A stretch of DNA of 12,478 nucleotides from CAZEGC01 sp964511635. Its GTDB lineage: Bacteria > Patescibacteriota > Saccharimonadia > Saccharimonadales > Saccharimonadaceae. Below, piece after piece: positions 5,345 to 12,478 of the stretch. The DNA lies in the NCBI GenBank assembly GCA_964511635.1, contig CAZEGC010000024.1, positions 1 through 12,478 of the forward strand. The letters are read 5' to 3'. Each line of letters starts with the position of its first letter. Position 1 is the first letter of the stretch. The position numbers were made by a program, and so were the translations under genes. The notes under the pieces are model-generated. The model saw only the letters and a list, made by a program, of their open reading frames with translations. It was not told where the DNA came from and made no database searches.

Positions 5345-5364
5345 TCAACCTCCTTTCTATTCGA

Positions 5365-5426
5365 TATAATTTAGTAACTTGCAATTTAAAAAAACTTGCG
5401 TAGTATAAGACGTTGTGCGACAGTAA
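5365..5426 (+). promoter_or_regulatory. topA promoter region
   Basis: TATAAG (5404-5409) is the likely -10, with TTGCAA (5379-5384) at a long 19-base spacing; the predicted start is near 5416. A second TATAAT (5365-5370) abuts the right inverted repeat but lacks a -35. AACTTGC occurs twice, 16 bases apart (5377-5383 and 5393-5399), and could be a protein-binding direct repeat. Confidence 0.4.
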
Positions 5427-5444
5427 ATGAAGCATAACCTTTTT

Positions 5445-7736
5445 ATGAGTAAAAACCTAGTAATAGTAGAGTCCCCAGCAAAAGCCAAGACCATCGAAAA
5501 ATTCCTTGGATCTGATTTTACGGTCAAAAGTAGTTTTGGCCATATTCGTGATTTACCTAAAAAAGGCATGAGTGTCGATATTGAAAACGGTTTTGAACCT
5601 AGTTATGAAATAACGCCCGACAAGAAGAAAACCGTTTCAGAACTAAGAAAAGCTGCCAAAGCTGCCGATACCGTCTGGCTCGCAAGCGATGAAGACCGCG
5701 AAGGGGAGGCGATCGCCTGGCACTTAACCGAAGCTCTTAAGCTGAAGGTGAGTGACACCAAGCGGATTGTTTTTCACGAAATCACTAAGCCTGCTATCAC
5801 TGAGGCTATTAAAAATCCGCGCACAGTTGACGTTAATCTGGTAAATGCACAGCAAGCCCGCCGCGTACTTGATCGAATTGTTGGATATGAACTTTCTCCT
5901 GTTTTGTGGAAAAAAGTTCGTCCAAGCCTCAGCGCTGGCCGCGTGCAATCCGTGGCGGTTCGCATTATTGTGGAGCGCGAACGCGAAATTACCGCGTTCG
6001 AACCAGTTGCTACATTTAAATTAAAGACTGCCTTTACGTTAACGGATGGCACCGAACTAGCGGCTGAATCGCCAACAAAATTTGCTAGCGCAGACGACGT
6101 TGAGAAAGTATTAAATGAATTTTCTGCCAGCGACTTTTCTATTTCGGATATTACCAAAAAGCCAGGTACCCGCAGCCCAAGCGCACCTTTTACTACCAGC
6201 ACCCTGCAGCAAGAAGCTAGCAGCAAGCTAGGCTTTTCACCCAAAAGTACCATGATGCTAGCGCAGCGACTTTACGAAGCTGGCCATATTACATATATGC
6301 GAACCGACTCTGTCAACCTATCTAAGCAGGCCTTAGGGGAGATGACAGGCTACATCAAAGACACATACGGCGAAAAGTATCATCAATTTAGAACATTTAA
6401 ATCAAAATCAGCCAGCGCCCAGGAAGCCCACGAGGCAATTCGACCAACTAGCGTTGCCCGCGAAGTAGCTGGTGCCGACCAGCAGCAAAAGAAACTATAC
6501 AGCCTCATCCGACGCCGCACACTTGCAAGTCAAATGGCTCCGGCAACGCTTGAAAAAACTACCATTGCTATCGCTGCTAGCAAATCGAGTGAAACACTAG
6601 AAGCCAAAGGGGAGGTGGTAGTCTTTGACGGGTTCCTTAAAGCATACGGCCGAAGCGGTGATGACACCCTACTACCACCCGTAGCAAGTGGCGACAAGGT
6701 AACGCTCGTGAGCGCCTCAGCACTAGAGACCCTTTCCCGCGCACCCGCCCGCTATACAGAAGCCAGTCTGGTTCGCAAACTAGAAGAAATGGGCATAGGG
6801 CGACCCAGCACCTATGCACCTACAATCTCTACCATCCAAACCAGGGGATACGTTGAGCGTGGTGATGTCGAGGGGGTAGAGATGCAACTTACAAAGCTAA
6901 CTCTTGAAAATAATGAGGTCACAAAATCCACTGAGGCAACAGTGGTTGGAAGTGACAAAAACAAACTAGTCCCCACCGATACAGGCAATGTGGTGACGGA
7001 TTTTTTGGTAAAATTCTTCCCTCGTATTGTTGATTATGACTTTACAAAAACAGTTGAAACTCAATTTGATGAAATTGCGGATGGTAAAAAAGACTGGCGA
7101 AAAGTTTTAGATGAATTTTACGGACCTTTTCATGAAACTATTGAAAAAAGCGCCGATATTTCACGGGCCGAAGCAACGCAGTCGCGTGAAATTGGCACTG
7201 ATCCAAAATCAGGAAAACCAGTTAGCGCACGTTATGGCCGCTTTGGACCGATGATTCAAATTGGCGATAAGGATGATGAAGAAAAGCCTAAGTTTGCCAG
7301 TATCCCAGAAGGTATGAGTGTCGAAACAATAACGCTCGAACAAGCCTTGACATTATTTACGCTACCTAGGGCAGTTGGGGAAACCGAAGACGGCACAGAA
7401 ATCCTGGCAAACACCGGCCGGTTTGGGCCATACCTAAAGGTCGGCAGCGTTAACGTATCAATCCGCGGCGAAGATCCGTTCTCGATTGATCAAAGTAGCG
7501 CTAGGGAAATTATTAGCGCTCACATGAAAAAATTAGCCGAACGCAATATCGCTGATTTTGGTGATGGCGTAAAAGTGCTAAACGGTCGCTATGGCCCGTA
7601 CATTACAGATGGCAAAAAGAACGCCAAGATCCCTAAGGGCACCGAACCAAAAGATATTACCCACGAACAGGCAAAAGAAATACTAGCAAACGCCCCAGCA
7701 AAAAAAGCTCGACGCGTCGTGAAACGTAAGAAGTAA
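5445..7736 (+). CDS. topA: DNA topoisomerase I, type IA
   Basis: TopA relaxes negative supercoils by cutting one strand through a tyrosyl-5'-phosphate link. The Toprim domain starts with LVIVESPAKAKTIEKFLG and carries the metal-binding DEDRE (D82, D84, E86). VQSVAVRIIVERE and the active-site segment GHITYMRTDS follow, with Tyr284. The C-terminus has no Cys4 zinc fingers; instead three topoisomerase C-terminal repeats begin with GRFGP (598), GRFGP (658) and GRYGP (714), followed by a basic tail ending VVKRKK. I choose ATG at 5445, giving 763 residues, because the conserved start MSKNLVIVES begins there; the ATG at 5427 would add only six residues. No SD is seen. The gene lies downstream of dprA, as in many bacteria, with the zinc-protein cassette between them. 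Confidence 0.96.
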   Translation: MSKNLVIVESPAKAKTIEKFLGSDFTVKSSFGHIRDLPKKGMSVDIENGFEPSYEITPDKKKTVSELRKAAKAADTVWLASDEDREGEAIAWHLTEALKLKVSDTKRIVFHEITKPAITEAIKNPRTVDVNLVNAQQARRVLDRIVGYELSPVLWKKVRPSLSAGRVQSVAVRIIVEREREITAFEPVATFKLKTAFTLTDGTELAAESPTKFASADDVEKVLNEFSASDFSISDITKKPGTRSPSAPFTTSTLQQEASSKLGFSPKSTMMLAQRLYEAGHITYMRTDSVNLSKQALGEMTGYIKDTYGEKYHQFRTFKSKSASAQEAHEAIRPTSVAREVAGADQQQKKLYSLIRRRTLASQMAPATLEKTTIAIAASKSSETLEAKGEVVVFDGFLKAYGRSGDDTLLPPVASGDKVTLVSASALETLSRAPARYTEASLVRKLEEMGIGRPSTYAPTISTIQTRGYVERGDVEGVEMQLTKLTLENNEVTKSTEATVVGSDKNKLVPTDTGNVVTDFLVKFFPRIVDYDFTKTVETQFDEIADGKKDWRKVLDEFYGPFHETIEKSADISRAEATQSREIGTDPKSGKPVSARYGRFGPMIQIGDKDDEEKPKFASIPEGMSVETITLEQALTLFTLPRAVGETEDGTEILANTGRFGPYLKVGSVNVSIRGEDPFSIDQSSAREIISAHMKKLAERNIADFGDGVKVLNGRYGPYITDGKKNAKIPKGTEPKDITHEQAKEILANAPAKKARRVVKRKK

Positions 7737-7965
7737 TCGCTGACGTAAGCTGTAACCATTTAAACAATTCCTCTTTTTTGGCTTTGAATACTTCGTACTG
7801 AAGCTTGCAGTTGCGGGGGCATTTTACTAGGTCGCGCGTAGCTATTTATCTGGGTGAGTGCAGTGATGAATTCTAGCAAGACTAACTTGAAGCACCTACG
7901 AATCACAACACAAAGAAAAATATTTAAAACTTTCAAAACATCTGCTATCTACGACGTCTACTTCA

Positions 7966-7974
7966 TGCTATAAT
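7966..7974 (+). promoter_or_regulatory. Upstream extended -10 promoter (P1)
   Basis: TGCTATAAT is a perfect extended -10 element, with only a weak -35 upstream. The predicted start is near 7981. It lies about 14 bases ahead of the consensus promoter P2, making a tandem pair for the gene at 8082. Confidence 0.45.
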
Positions 7975-7976
7975 AA

Positions 7977-8040
7977 ATTAAACGTACTATGTGTTTGACA
8001 TTACAGTTTTTTTGTTTTATAATGTTTATATACGTTTAAT
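7977..8040. repeat. 10-bp inverted repeat framing promoter P2
   Basis: ATTAAACGTA (7977-7986) and TACGTTTAAT (8031-8040) are perfect reverse complements. One lies just upstream of the -35 box and the other starts at the predicted transcription start. Centre-to-centre distance is 54 bp, about five helical turns. This is the arrangement expected of paired operator half-sites. Confidence 0.5.
7995..8023 (+). promoter_or_regulatory. Full-consensus promoter (P2)
   Basis: TTGACA (7995-8000), a 17-base spacer rich in T, and TATAAT (8018-8023) match the sigma-70 consensus at every position. The predicted start is near 8030, leaving a 50-base leader that ends in a good SD (AGGA, 8073-8076). It is the strongest promoter in the window. 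Confidence 0.85.
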
Positions 8041-8081
8041 ACGAAACTATAATTCTGAGGTGGACTACAGAGAGGAAGAGA

Positions 8082-9155
8082 ATGAGCGACACCCCCAATC
8101 CAGAGTCAACTGTCGACCTAAAAGCAGCCGTAAATGACATCCTGGCAGTCATAGAGCAGGAACGAGAGCGAGAAATCATCACGCGTCGATTCGGGCTTTA
8201 CGACCGCAAAGAAACTCTCGAACGAATCGGCGAGCTGCTCGGAATTACCCGTGAGCGTGTCAGGCAGCTAGAAAAAGCTATCCTAATTCGCCTAAAAATT
8301 GCCGTCGAGGACGGCAAGATCGAGTCTGTCCGTCCGGTCGAAAAGGAGGTCGTCAGACACCTAGTAGAACTAGGCAGGTTCGCACGAATTGAAAAATTAA
8401 CTGAAACCTTACTGAATGAAAAGCCAGATGGCATCGACAAAGCTCACGCCTCATTCCTAGCGGAGCTACTTCCGACATTAACAGTTATTACCGAGAATGA
8501 TAATTACCATCACGCTATTGGAATTGCCGAGTACGGCACCGACAAAGAAGTGCGCCTAAGGGTGGACGGAATTGTTAAGGCTATCAAAAAACACGGTGAA
8601 CCGATTACAATTAAAGACCTACATGACAAGCTAGATTACGAACACCCAAACCATGTACAGGCACTTGCGAGCGTTAGTAAGCACCTAGCACACCTAGGTG
8701 AAAAGTGGGGGCTAGCAAAATGGCCAGCCGTTAACCCTAAGAATATACGTGATAAGATTTATGTCATACTAGAGGATAACGGGAAGCCAATGCACTTTTC
8801 GGAGATTGCAAAAGCTATCAAGGAAAGCGACTTCAAGCGTCGAAACGTCACCACTCAAGCCATTCACAATGAGCTAATAAAAGATGAACGCTTCGTGCTG
8901 ATTGGAAGGGGAATATATGCCCTAGACAGCTGGGGGTTCAGCCGTGGAACAGTTGCTGATATCATATCGGACGTCCTGAGGAATTCTGACGAACCACTGC
9001 ACCGCGACGAAATAGTTCGCCGGGTCCTAAAGAGTCGTCAAGTTAAAGAAACTACTATTTTGCTTAACCTACAAAGCAAATCGCAATTCAAGCGCGTGGC
9101 CAAAGCTACCTATACGCTAGCTGAAGAACCAGCGAAAGAAGCTGCTGCACGTTAA
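8082..9155 (+). CDS. Sigma-70 region 4 / multi-winged-helix (HARE-HTH-like) DNA-binding protein
   Basis: Residues 28-72 (REREIITRRFGLYDR, then a helix-turn-helix GELLGITRERVRQLEKAI) are a typical sigma-70 region 4, which binds -35 DNA and the RNA polymerase beta flap. There is no region 2, so it cannot act as a complete sigma factor. Three winged-helix-like parts follow: about 163-217, 222-283 (DKIYVILEDNGKPMHFSEIAKAI ... IGRGIYALDSWG, resembling the HARE-HTH domain found in RNA polymerase delta), and 285-346. The protein has 357 residues, is soluble, and ends with an Ala/Glu tail. The ATG has a good SD and a consensus promoter. It probably modulates RNA polymerase or binds DNA architecturally; which is unknown. 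The ATPase gene follows after 53 bases. Confidence 0.85.
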   Translation: MSDTPNPESTVDLKAAVNDILAVIEQEREREIITRRFGLYDRKETLERIGELLGITRERVRQLEKAILIRLKIAVEDGKIESVRPVEKEVVRHLVELGRFARIEKLTETLLNEKPDGIDKAHASFLAELLPTLTVITENDNYHHAIGIAEYGTDKEVRLRVDGIVKAIKKHGEPITIKDLHDKLDYEHPNHVQALASVSKHLAHLGEKWGLAKWPAVNPKNIRDKIYVILEDNGKPMHFSEIAKAIKESDFKRRNVTTQAIHNELIKDERFVLIGRGIYALDSWGFSRGTVADIISDVLRNSDEPLHRDEIVRRVLKSRQVKETTILLNLQSKSQFKRVAKATYTLAEEPAKEAAAR

Positions 9156-9166
9156 CGAGCGAGAAA

Positions 9167-9178
9167 GGTTTGCAAACC
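9167..9178. promoter_or_regulatory. Perfect 12-bp palindrome before the ATPase gene
   Basis: GGTTTGCAAACC is an exact palindrome in the 53-base gap between the regulator-like gene and the ATPase gene, about 30 bases before the ATPase start. It may be an operator. As RNA it cannot form a hairpin by itself because there is no loop, so a DNA-binding role is the likelier one. Confidence 0.4.
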
Positions 9179-9208
9179 GCGCCATAGAGTGCGACAATAA
9201 GGATAAAC

Positions 9209-11962
9209 ATGGACGTTTTCTCTTGGTTTATCAATACACTACTGCAATGGTATGTTTGGCTGCCGATTGTACTTATATTCGGATACTTAACGTGGCGCAA
9301 CAATAAGCGCCTAGAGGTTATAAAATCAATCGACAGCACGCTTTTAGTGCTTGAAATTCCTAAAACTAATGACAAATCAGAATTAGCAGCTGAGCAGTTG
9401 TTTGCTAGTTTGCATGGTATATTGCGCGACAAAAATGAACTTAAACTAAACGGCGGTGTCCAGGAACACCTGAGTTTTGAAATTGCTTCAGTTAACGGTC
9501 AAATTAGATTTTACGTCTGGGTTCCTACAACGCTACGGAGTTTCGTAGAAGGTCAAATTTATGCCCAGTATCCGACCGTTCAAATCCATGAAGCAGATGA
9601 AGATTACGTTAGCCACGAACGTGATCATAGCGTGGTTTACACTTCAGAAATAGTCCCGACAGAAAACGAAGTACTACCAATCAAAACTTTCCAAAGTTTT
9701 GAAGTTGACCCACTAGCGGGTATTACGGGCACCCTGGCAAAGCTTGAATCCACCGGCGAAGAGCTGTGGGTCCAAGTATTAGTGCGACCATTGCCCGATG
9801 AATGGCACCGATCAAGCGAAAAATGGATCTCTAGAGTCAGGCAAGGCAGTGGAGCCTTGCCCCTAGTAGGAGAGGGGATTGGCATGAAATGGCTAGCAGG
9901 ACTGTTCGAGGCACTGTGGAGGCCACCGGAGCAAGGCGCCGATGGCGGTAGTTCACCTGAAAAGAATTTATCTGAACGGGACAAAATCCGAATCTCAGAA
10001 GCAGAGAAAAAAGCTACGAAACTAGGTTACGAAGTTAAAATTCGATTAGCATACCTAGGTGAAAGCAGCGCCAATGCTCGCTTGCGGATGCAGGCTATTG
10101 TCGGCACGTTCAAACAGTTTAACAGCACAAACCTGAATGGATTCAAAATGGCAAATGCTAGCTTTAAAAAGGAAGACCTAGCGTCATATAGTTCACGCCT
10201 GTTTGTCAAAGACGGCTTTATTCTAAACATCGAAGAGCTAGCCAGTGTGTTTCACTTGCCGCACACCAATGTTGAGACTCCTAATATTGTCTGGGCATCA
10301 TCAAAAACAGCCGAGCCCCCAGCCAAGCTGCCTATAATCACTGGTAACGATGCGATTGATGAAAACATTAGCGCCTTTGGGTTAACTAACTTTCGAGGAA
10401 TTAATCATCAGTTCGGAATGCTGCGATCTGATCGCTCACGTCACGTTTATATAATTGGCCAAACCGGTGCAGGGAAGTCAGGTACGCTGGAGCTGTTTAC
10501 ATTAAGTGACATCTTCCATGGACATGGCTATGCGATTATTGACCCGCACGGCGATTTCGCAGTCAATAACATGCGCTTTATACCTGGCAGTCGTTTAAAA
10601 GACGTGGTTTACTTTAACCCAGCTGACACTGCCTTTCCACTAGGATTTAACCCGCTTGAAGTCACTAACCCAGAGCAGAAAACAAACATTAGCTCTGAGG
10701 TTATCGGTGTACTAAAGCGTATGTTTGGCGACTCCTGGGGGCCAAGACTGGAATATATACTACGTTACACCATCCTAGCCCTGCTAGATCACCCCGACAC
10801 CACAATGCTTGATATCACCCGAATGCTGACAGATAAACGATTCCGCGAAGAAGTTTTGGCTAGCTGTAAAGACACAGTGGTTCTGCAGTTCTGGCGGGTC
10901 GAGTTCGCCAGCTGGAATGATAAGTTCACAGCCGAAGCAATTGCGCCAGTGCTTAATAAAGTCGGGGCCTTTACAGCTAACCCCATAATTCGAAATATTA
11001 TTGGGCAACCAAAAAGTACGTTTAATATTCGTAAAATAATGGATGAAGGCAAAATACTAATTGTAAACCTGTCAAAGGGCCTAATCGGTGAAGATAACGC
11101 CGCAATTTTAGGGTCATTCATGGTCACTAAAGTTCAGTTAGCCGCCATGAGCCGGAGTGATATTGATAGAGTAGAGGACAGGCGTCCATTCTACCTATAC
11201 GTTGATGAATTTCAAAACTTTGCGACCGATTCATTTGCTACCATCTTATCAGAAGCCAGGAAGTATGGATTGAATCTAACGGTTGCCAATCAATACATAT
11301 CACAGATGAGCGACACCGTTCGTAATGCCGTATTTGGAAATGTCGGCACCATGATTTCATTCCGTGTATCCGCAGATGACGCGCCGATTTTAGCAAAACA
11401 GTTTGAGCCCCAGTTCGAGGCTGGTGATTTGCTGCAAATGCATAATAGGAATTTTATAATCAACATGGTAATACAGGGTGAAAAAGCTCCAGCTTTTAGT
11501 GCACGTACGCTCGAATTGCCGCCACCTCAAATCGACAACACTGGACGCATTATCGAATACACCCGCTTGAATTACAGTAAAACCCGTGAAGAGGTCGAGC
11601 AAGCGATCGATTCAATCATACAGCCACCCAGCCACCTTAAAGCCGCCGGTAGTAAAAGGACGCAGCGAGGCAGCGGGGCAAGTAGCAGCAACAGGCAGGC
11701 TCCTGCGGCGAGCTCCCAAAACATTAGCTCCACTTCGCAGGATATAGATAAAACTCAGTCCAGTGCAACCGAAACCAAGCCTAAGAAAAAACGCACCCGC
11801 AGTAGGAAGCGCAAAAAACCAACTAACACCGATGACACTAGCGCTACAGGCGGCGTTAGAGACTCAGCAGCGCAGCAGGTAAAGCCAGCGGACGAAGCCC
11901 CGGCTAAGTCCCTATCTCCAAAAAATGATAGCAACAAAGAAGTAGTGCTAAAGGTAAAATAA
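9209..11962 (+). CDS. Membrane-anchored TraG/VirD4-like conjugation-type ATPase
   Basis: The protein has 917 residues. A hydrophobic segment at about 5-28 (FINTLLQWYVWLPIVLIFGY) anchors it in the membrane with most of it in the cytoplasm. A unique 300-residue region follows. The FtsK/HerA-type motor has a Walker A GQTGAGKSG (417-425), IIDPHGDFAV just after it, a Walker B FYLYVDEFQ with D666 and E667, and VANQYISQM, typical of TraG/VirD4 coupling proteins that drive DNA or protein through type IV secretion channels. From about residue 805 the tail is disordered and rich in Ser, Gln and Lys, with a basic patch KKKRTRSRKRKK (about 859-870) that could bind nucleic acid. SD AAGGA precedes the ATG. 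No other secretion gene is in view, so its machinery is unknown. Confidence 0.85.
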   Translation: MDVFSWFINTLLQWYVWLPIVLIFGYLTWRNNKRLEVIKSIDSTLLVLEIPKTNDKSELAAEQLFASLHGILRDKNELKLNGGVQEHLSFEIASVNGQIRFYVWVPTTLRSFVEGQIYAQYPTVQIHEADEDYVSHERDHSVVYTSEIVPTENEVLPIKTFQSFEVDPLAGITGTLAKLESTGEELWVQVLVRPLPDEWHRSSEKWISRVRQGSGALPLVGEGIGMKWLAGLFEALWRPPEQGADGGSSPEKNLSERDKIRISEAEKKATKLGYEVKIRLAYLGESSANARLRMQAIVGTFKQFNSTNLNGFKMANASFKKEDLASYSSRLFVKDGFILNIEELASVFHLPHTNVETPNIVWASSKTAEPPAKLPIITGNDAIDENISAFGLTNFRGINHQFGMLRSDRSRHVYIIGQTGAGKSGTLELFTLSDIFHGHGYAIIDPHGDFAVNNMRFIPGSRLKDVVYFNPADTAFPLGFNPLEVTNPEQKTNISSEVIGVLKRMFGDSWGPRLEYILRYTILALLDHPDTTMLDITRMLTDKRFREEVLASCKDTVVLQFWRVEFASWNDKFTAEAIAPVLNKVGAFTANPIIRNIIGQPKSTFNIRKIMDEGKILIVNLSKGLIGEDNAAILGSFMVTKVQLAAMSRSDIDRVEDRRPFYLYVDEFQNFATDSFATILSEARKYGLNLTVANQYISQMSDTVRNAVFGNVGTMISFRVSADDAPILAKQFEPQFEAGDLLQMHNRNFIINMVIQGEKAPAFSARTLELPPPQIDNTGRIIEYTRLNYSKTREEVEQAIDSIIQPPSHLKAAGSKRTQRGSGASSSNRQAPAASSQNISSTSQDIDKTQSSATETKPKKKRTRSRKRKKPTNTDDTSATGGVRDSAAQQVKPADEAPAKSLSPKNDSNKEVVLKVK

Positions 11963-11970
11963 CTTAGCAC
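11945..11970 (+). terminator. Possible hairpin spanning the ATPase stop codon
   Basis: GTGCTAA (11945-11951) and TTAGCAC (11964-11970) are a perfect 7-bp inverted repeat; the loop contains the TAA stop (11960-11962). No T run follows, so termination is doubtful. Confidence 0.3.
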
Positions 11971-12019
11971 GCTACCTTAACCTTAGGCGAAGCTAATTAT
12001 AATAGCACTAAAGGTAAAA
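11948..12019. repeat. 12-bp direct repeat
   Basis: CTAAAGGTAAAA occurs at 11948-11959, as the last codons of the ATPase gene, and again at 12008-12019, 60 bases apart. Each copy is adjacent to a TAGCAC or GTGCTA element. Confidence 0.5.
11998..12003 (+). promoter_or_regulatory. Possible -10 element
   Basis: TATAAT in an AT-rich stretch after the ATPase gene has no good -35 at 16-18 bases. It could start a transcript near 12010 into the gene-free end of the window. Confidence 0.3.
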
Positions 12020-12478
12020 AAAGAACATTTATAGAACACTTAATATGGCGGGTATTTTTACGGTCATCAATTATTTAATTTTCGCATAATTAGCACGTTT
12101 ATATTGAAACGTTACAAAACCTAGCTGGCAAACACCGCAAACGTAACGTAAGGCAAATTAGCTACCAAATCTGTGGGGCAGAAGACGTGAAGAGCGAAGC
12201 TAGGAAAAGTAAGAATAAATAATCCAGCAAGCATGGGTAGCGGGATACGTACTACAAAAAGCTATATATATTTAGCGTCGCACAATATACCTTTTACGAC
12301 ATTAAGTATTAGATTCTATTATGTATGTAGGCTCGTCCGTATAAACCCCTATTTACCCTAAAAGAAGGGGGTAGCAGTCTTACTACGCCTTCACGCGGGG
12401 TTTATGATAGTCATTTTATTTACGCGGACTCTTTTCGCTTCTAACGCCTGACACTTAATATGCGGGGGGCTTTATCAC
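12020..12478. other. Gene-free right end of the window
   Basis: No credible protein gene is seen on either strand. The longest candidates are tiny, such as a 14-codon ATG frame starting at 12045 (MAGIFTVINYLIFA) without a ribosome binding site. No tRNA, 5S or tmRNA signature was recognised. The last 140 bases contain GC-rich complementary blocks, described separately, in an otherwise AT-rich stretch. The region probably holds a promoter area or an RNA gene whose neighbour lies beyond the right edge. Confidence 0.45.
12341..12405. ncRNA. Candidate structured RNA or attenuator, identity unknown
   Basis: ATAAACCCC (12341-12349) pairs perfectly with GGGGTTTAT (12397-12405). Inside this 9-bp closing stem are TACCC/GGGTA (12354-12358 / 12369-12373) and GTAG/CTAC (12371-12374 / 12383-12386), which overlap and so may alternate. 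The nested layout suggests a multi-branched RNA. It is not a tRNA: no T-loop or anticodon arm fits. Which strand is transcribed is unknown. Confidence 0.3.

Larger units (their letters stand above)
4903..5364. repeat. 15-bp perfect inverted repeat bounding one gene
   Basis: TCGAATAGAAAGGAG (4903-4917) recurs in perfect inverted form as CTCCTTTCTATTCGA (5350-5364). The 462-bp unit contains exactly one gene and its terminator hairpin. The left copy contains the gene's SD (AAAGGAG, 4911-4917); the right copy is therefore its exact complement. I see no target duplication outside the repeats. It may be the terminal repeats of a tiny non-autonomous element or a long-range mRNA pairing that hides the SD. 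Confidence 0.6.
7737..8081. other. 345-base intergenic region after topA
   Basis: No convincing gene. An imperfect hairpin (GCTTTG about 7781-7786 with TGAAGC near 7800) could end topA transcription but lacks a following T run; a TTTTTT run lies before it. A 35-codon ATG frame (7866-7973) is Lys/Thr-rich, lacks an SD and overlaps a promoter, so I regard it as chance. The second half holds two tandem promoters and a 10-bp inverted repeat. Confidence 0.5.

Noticed and set aside
7866..7973. 35-codon ATG ORF after topA
   Set aside because: No ribosome binding site, simple Lys/Thr-rich composition, and its end lies on an extended -10 promoter.
12341..12405. tRNA-like acceptor stem with GGGGTTT
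   Set aside because: No D arm, anticodon arm or T-loop sequence fits between the arms.
1..12478. Recoded TGA (as in Gracilibacteria)
   Set aside because: All core genes are full length under the standard code with TGG for Trp and no internal TGA. The lack of TGA stops in so few genes is not evidence by itself.

Overview
The window looks like a stretch of bacterial chromosome from a small-genome Patescibacteria/CPR lineage, most likely Candidatus Saccharibacteria (TM7). This placement is an inference. It rests on a zinc-finger-free topoisomerase I, a protein joining a sigma-70 region 4 to several winged helices, a lone TraG/VirD4-like ATPase with a basic tail, and housekeeping genes that start almost at the transcription start without Shine-Dalgarno (SD) sequences. 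No marker RNA gene is present to prove it. The standard code fits: every recognised gene ends in TAA or TAG and none needs TGA as a sense codon.

Layout. Positions 1-726 (minus) hold the 5' part of an unrecognised protein that runs off the left edge. A compact divergent promoter region (727-820) separates it from der (821-2179), which is followed after 4 bases by pth (2184-2762); these form a ribosome-biogenesis/translation pair. Positions 2763-3945 form an accessory island with higher GC, several small or damaged ORFs, strong hairpins and a possible pseudoknot. Then come dprA (3946-4806), a second small accessory cassette coding for a duplicated zinc-binding protein inside a 15-bp inverted repeat (4903-5364), and topA (5445-7736). 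After a 345-base intergenic region with a fully consensus promoter framed by a 10-bp inverted repeat lies the sigma-region-4/winged-helix gene (8082-9155). It is followed by a 917-residue membrane-anchored conjugation-type ATPase (9209-11962). The last 516 bases carry no convincing protein gene but several repeats and a fold that could be a structured RNA.

How it works together. der, pth, dprA and topA are core information-processing genes. The two insertions either side of dprA differ from them in base composition, CTAG content and use of SD sequences, and look acquired. The regulator-like gene at 8082 and the ATPase at 9209 are co-directional and 53 bases apart, with a perfect 12-bp palindrome between them, so they may be one regulated unit serving DNA or protein transfer.

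The observations most worth a second look are the inverted-repeat-bounded zinc-protein cassette, the attenuator/pseudoknot-like region at 3578-3704, the framed promoter at 7977-8040, the frameshifted coiled-coil ORF at 3341-3672 and the unexplained fold at 12341-12405.
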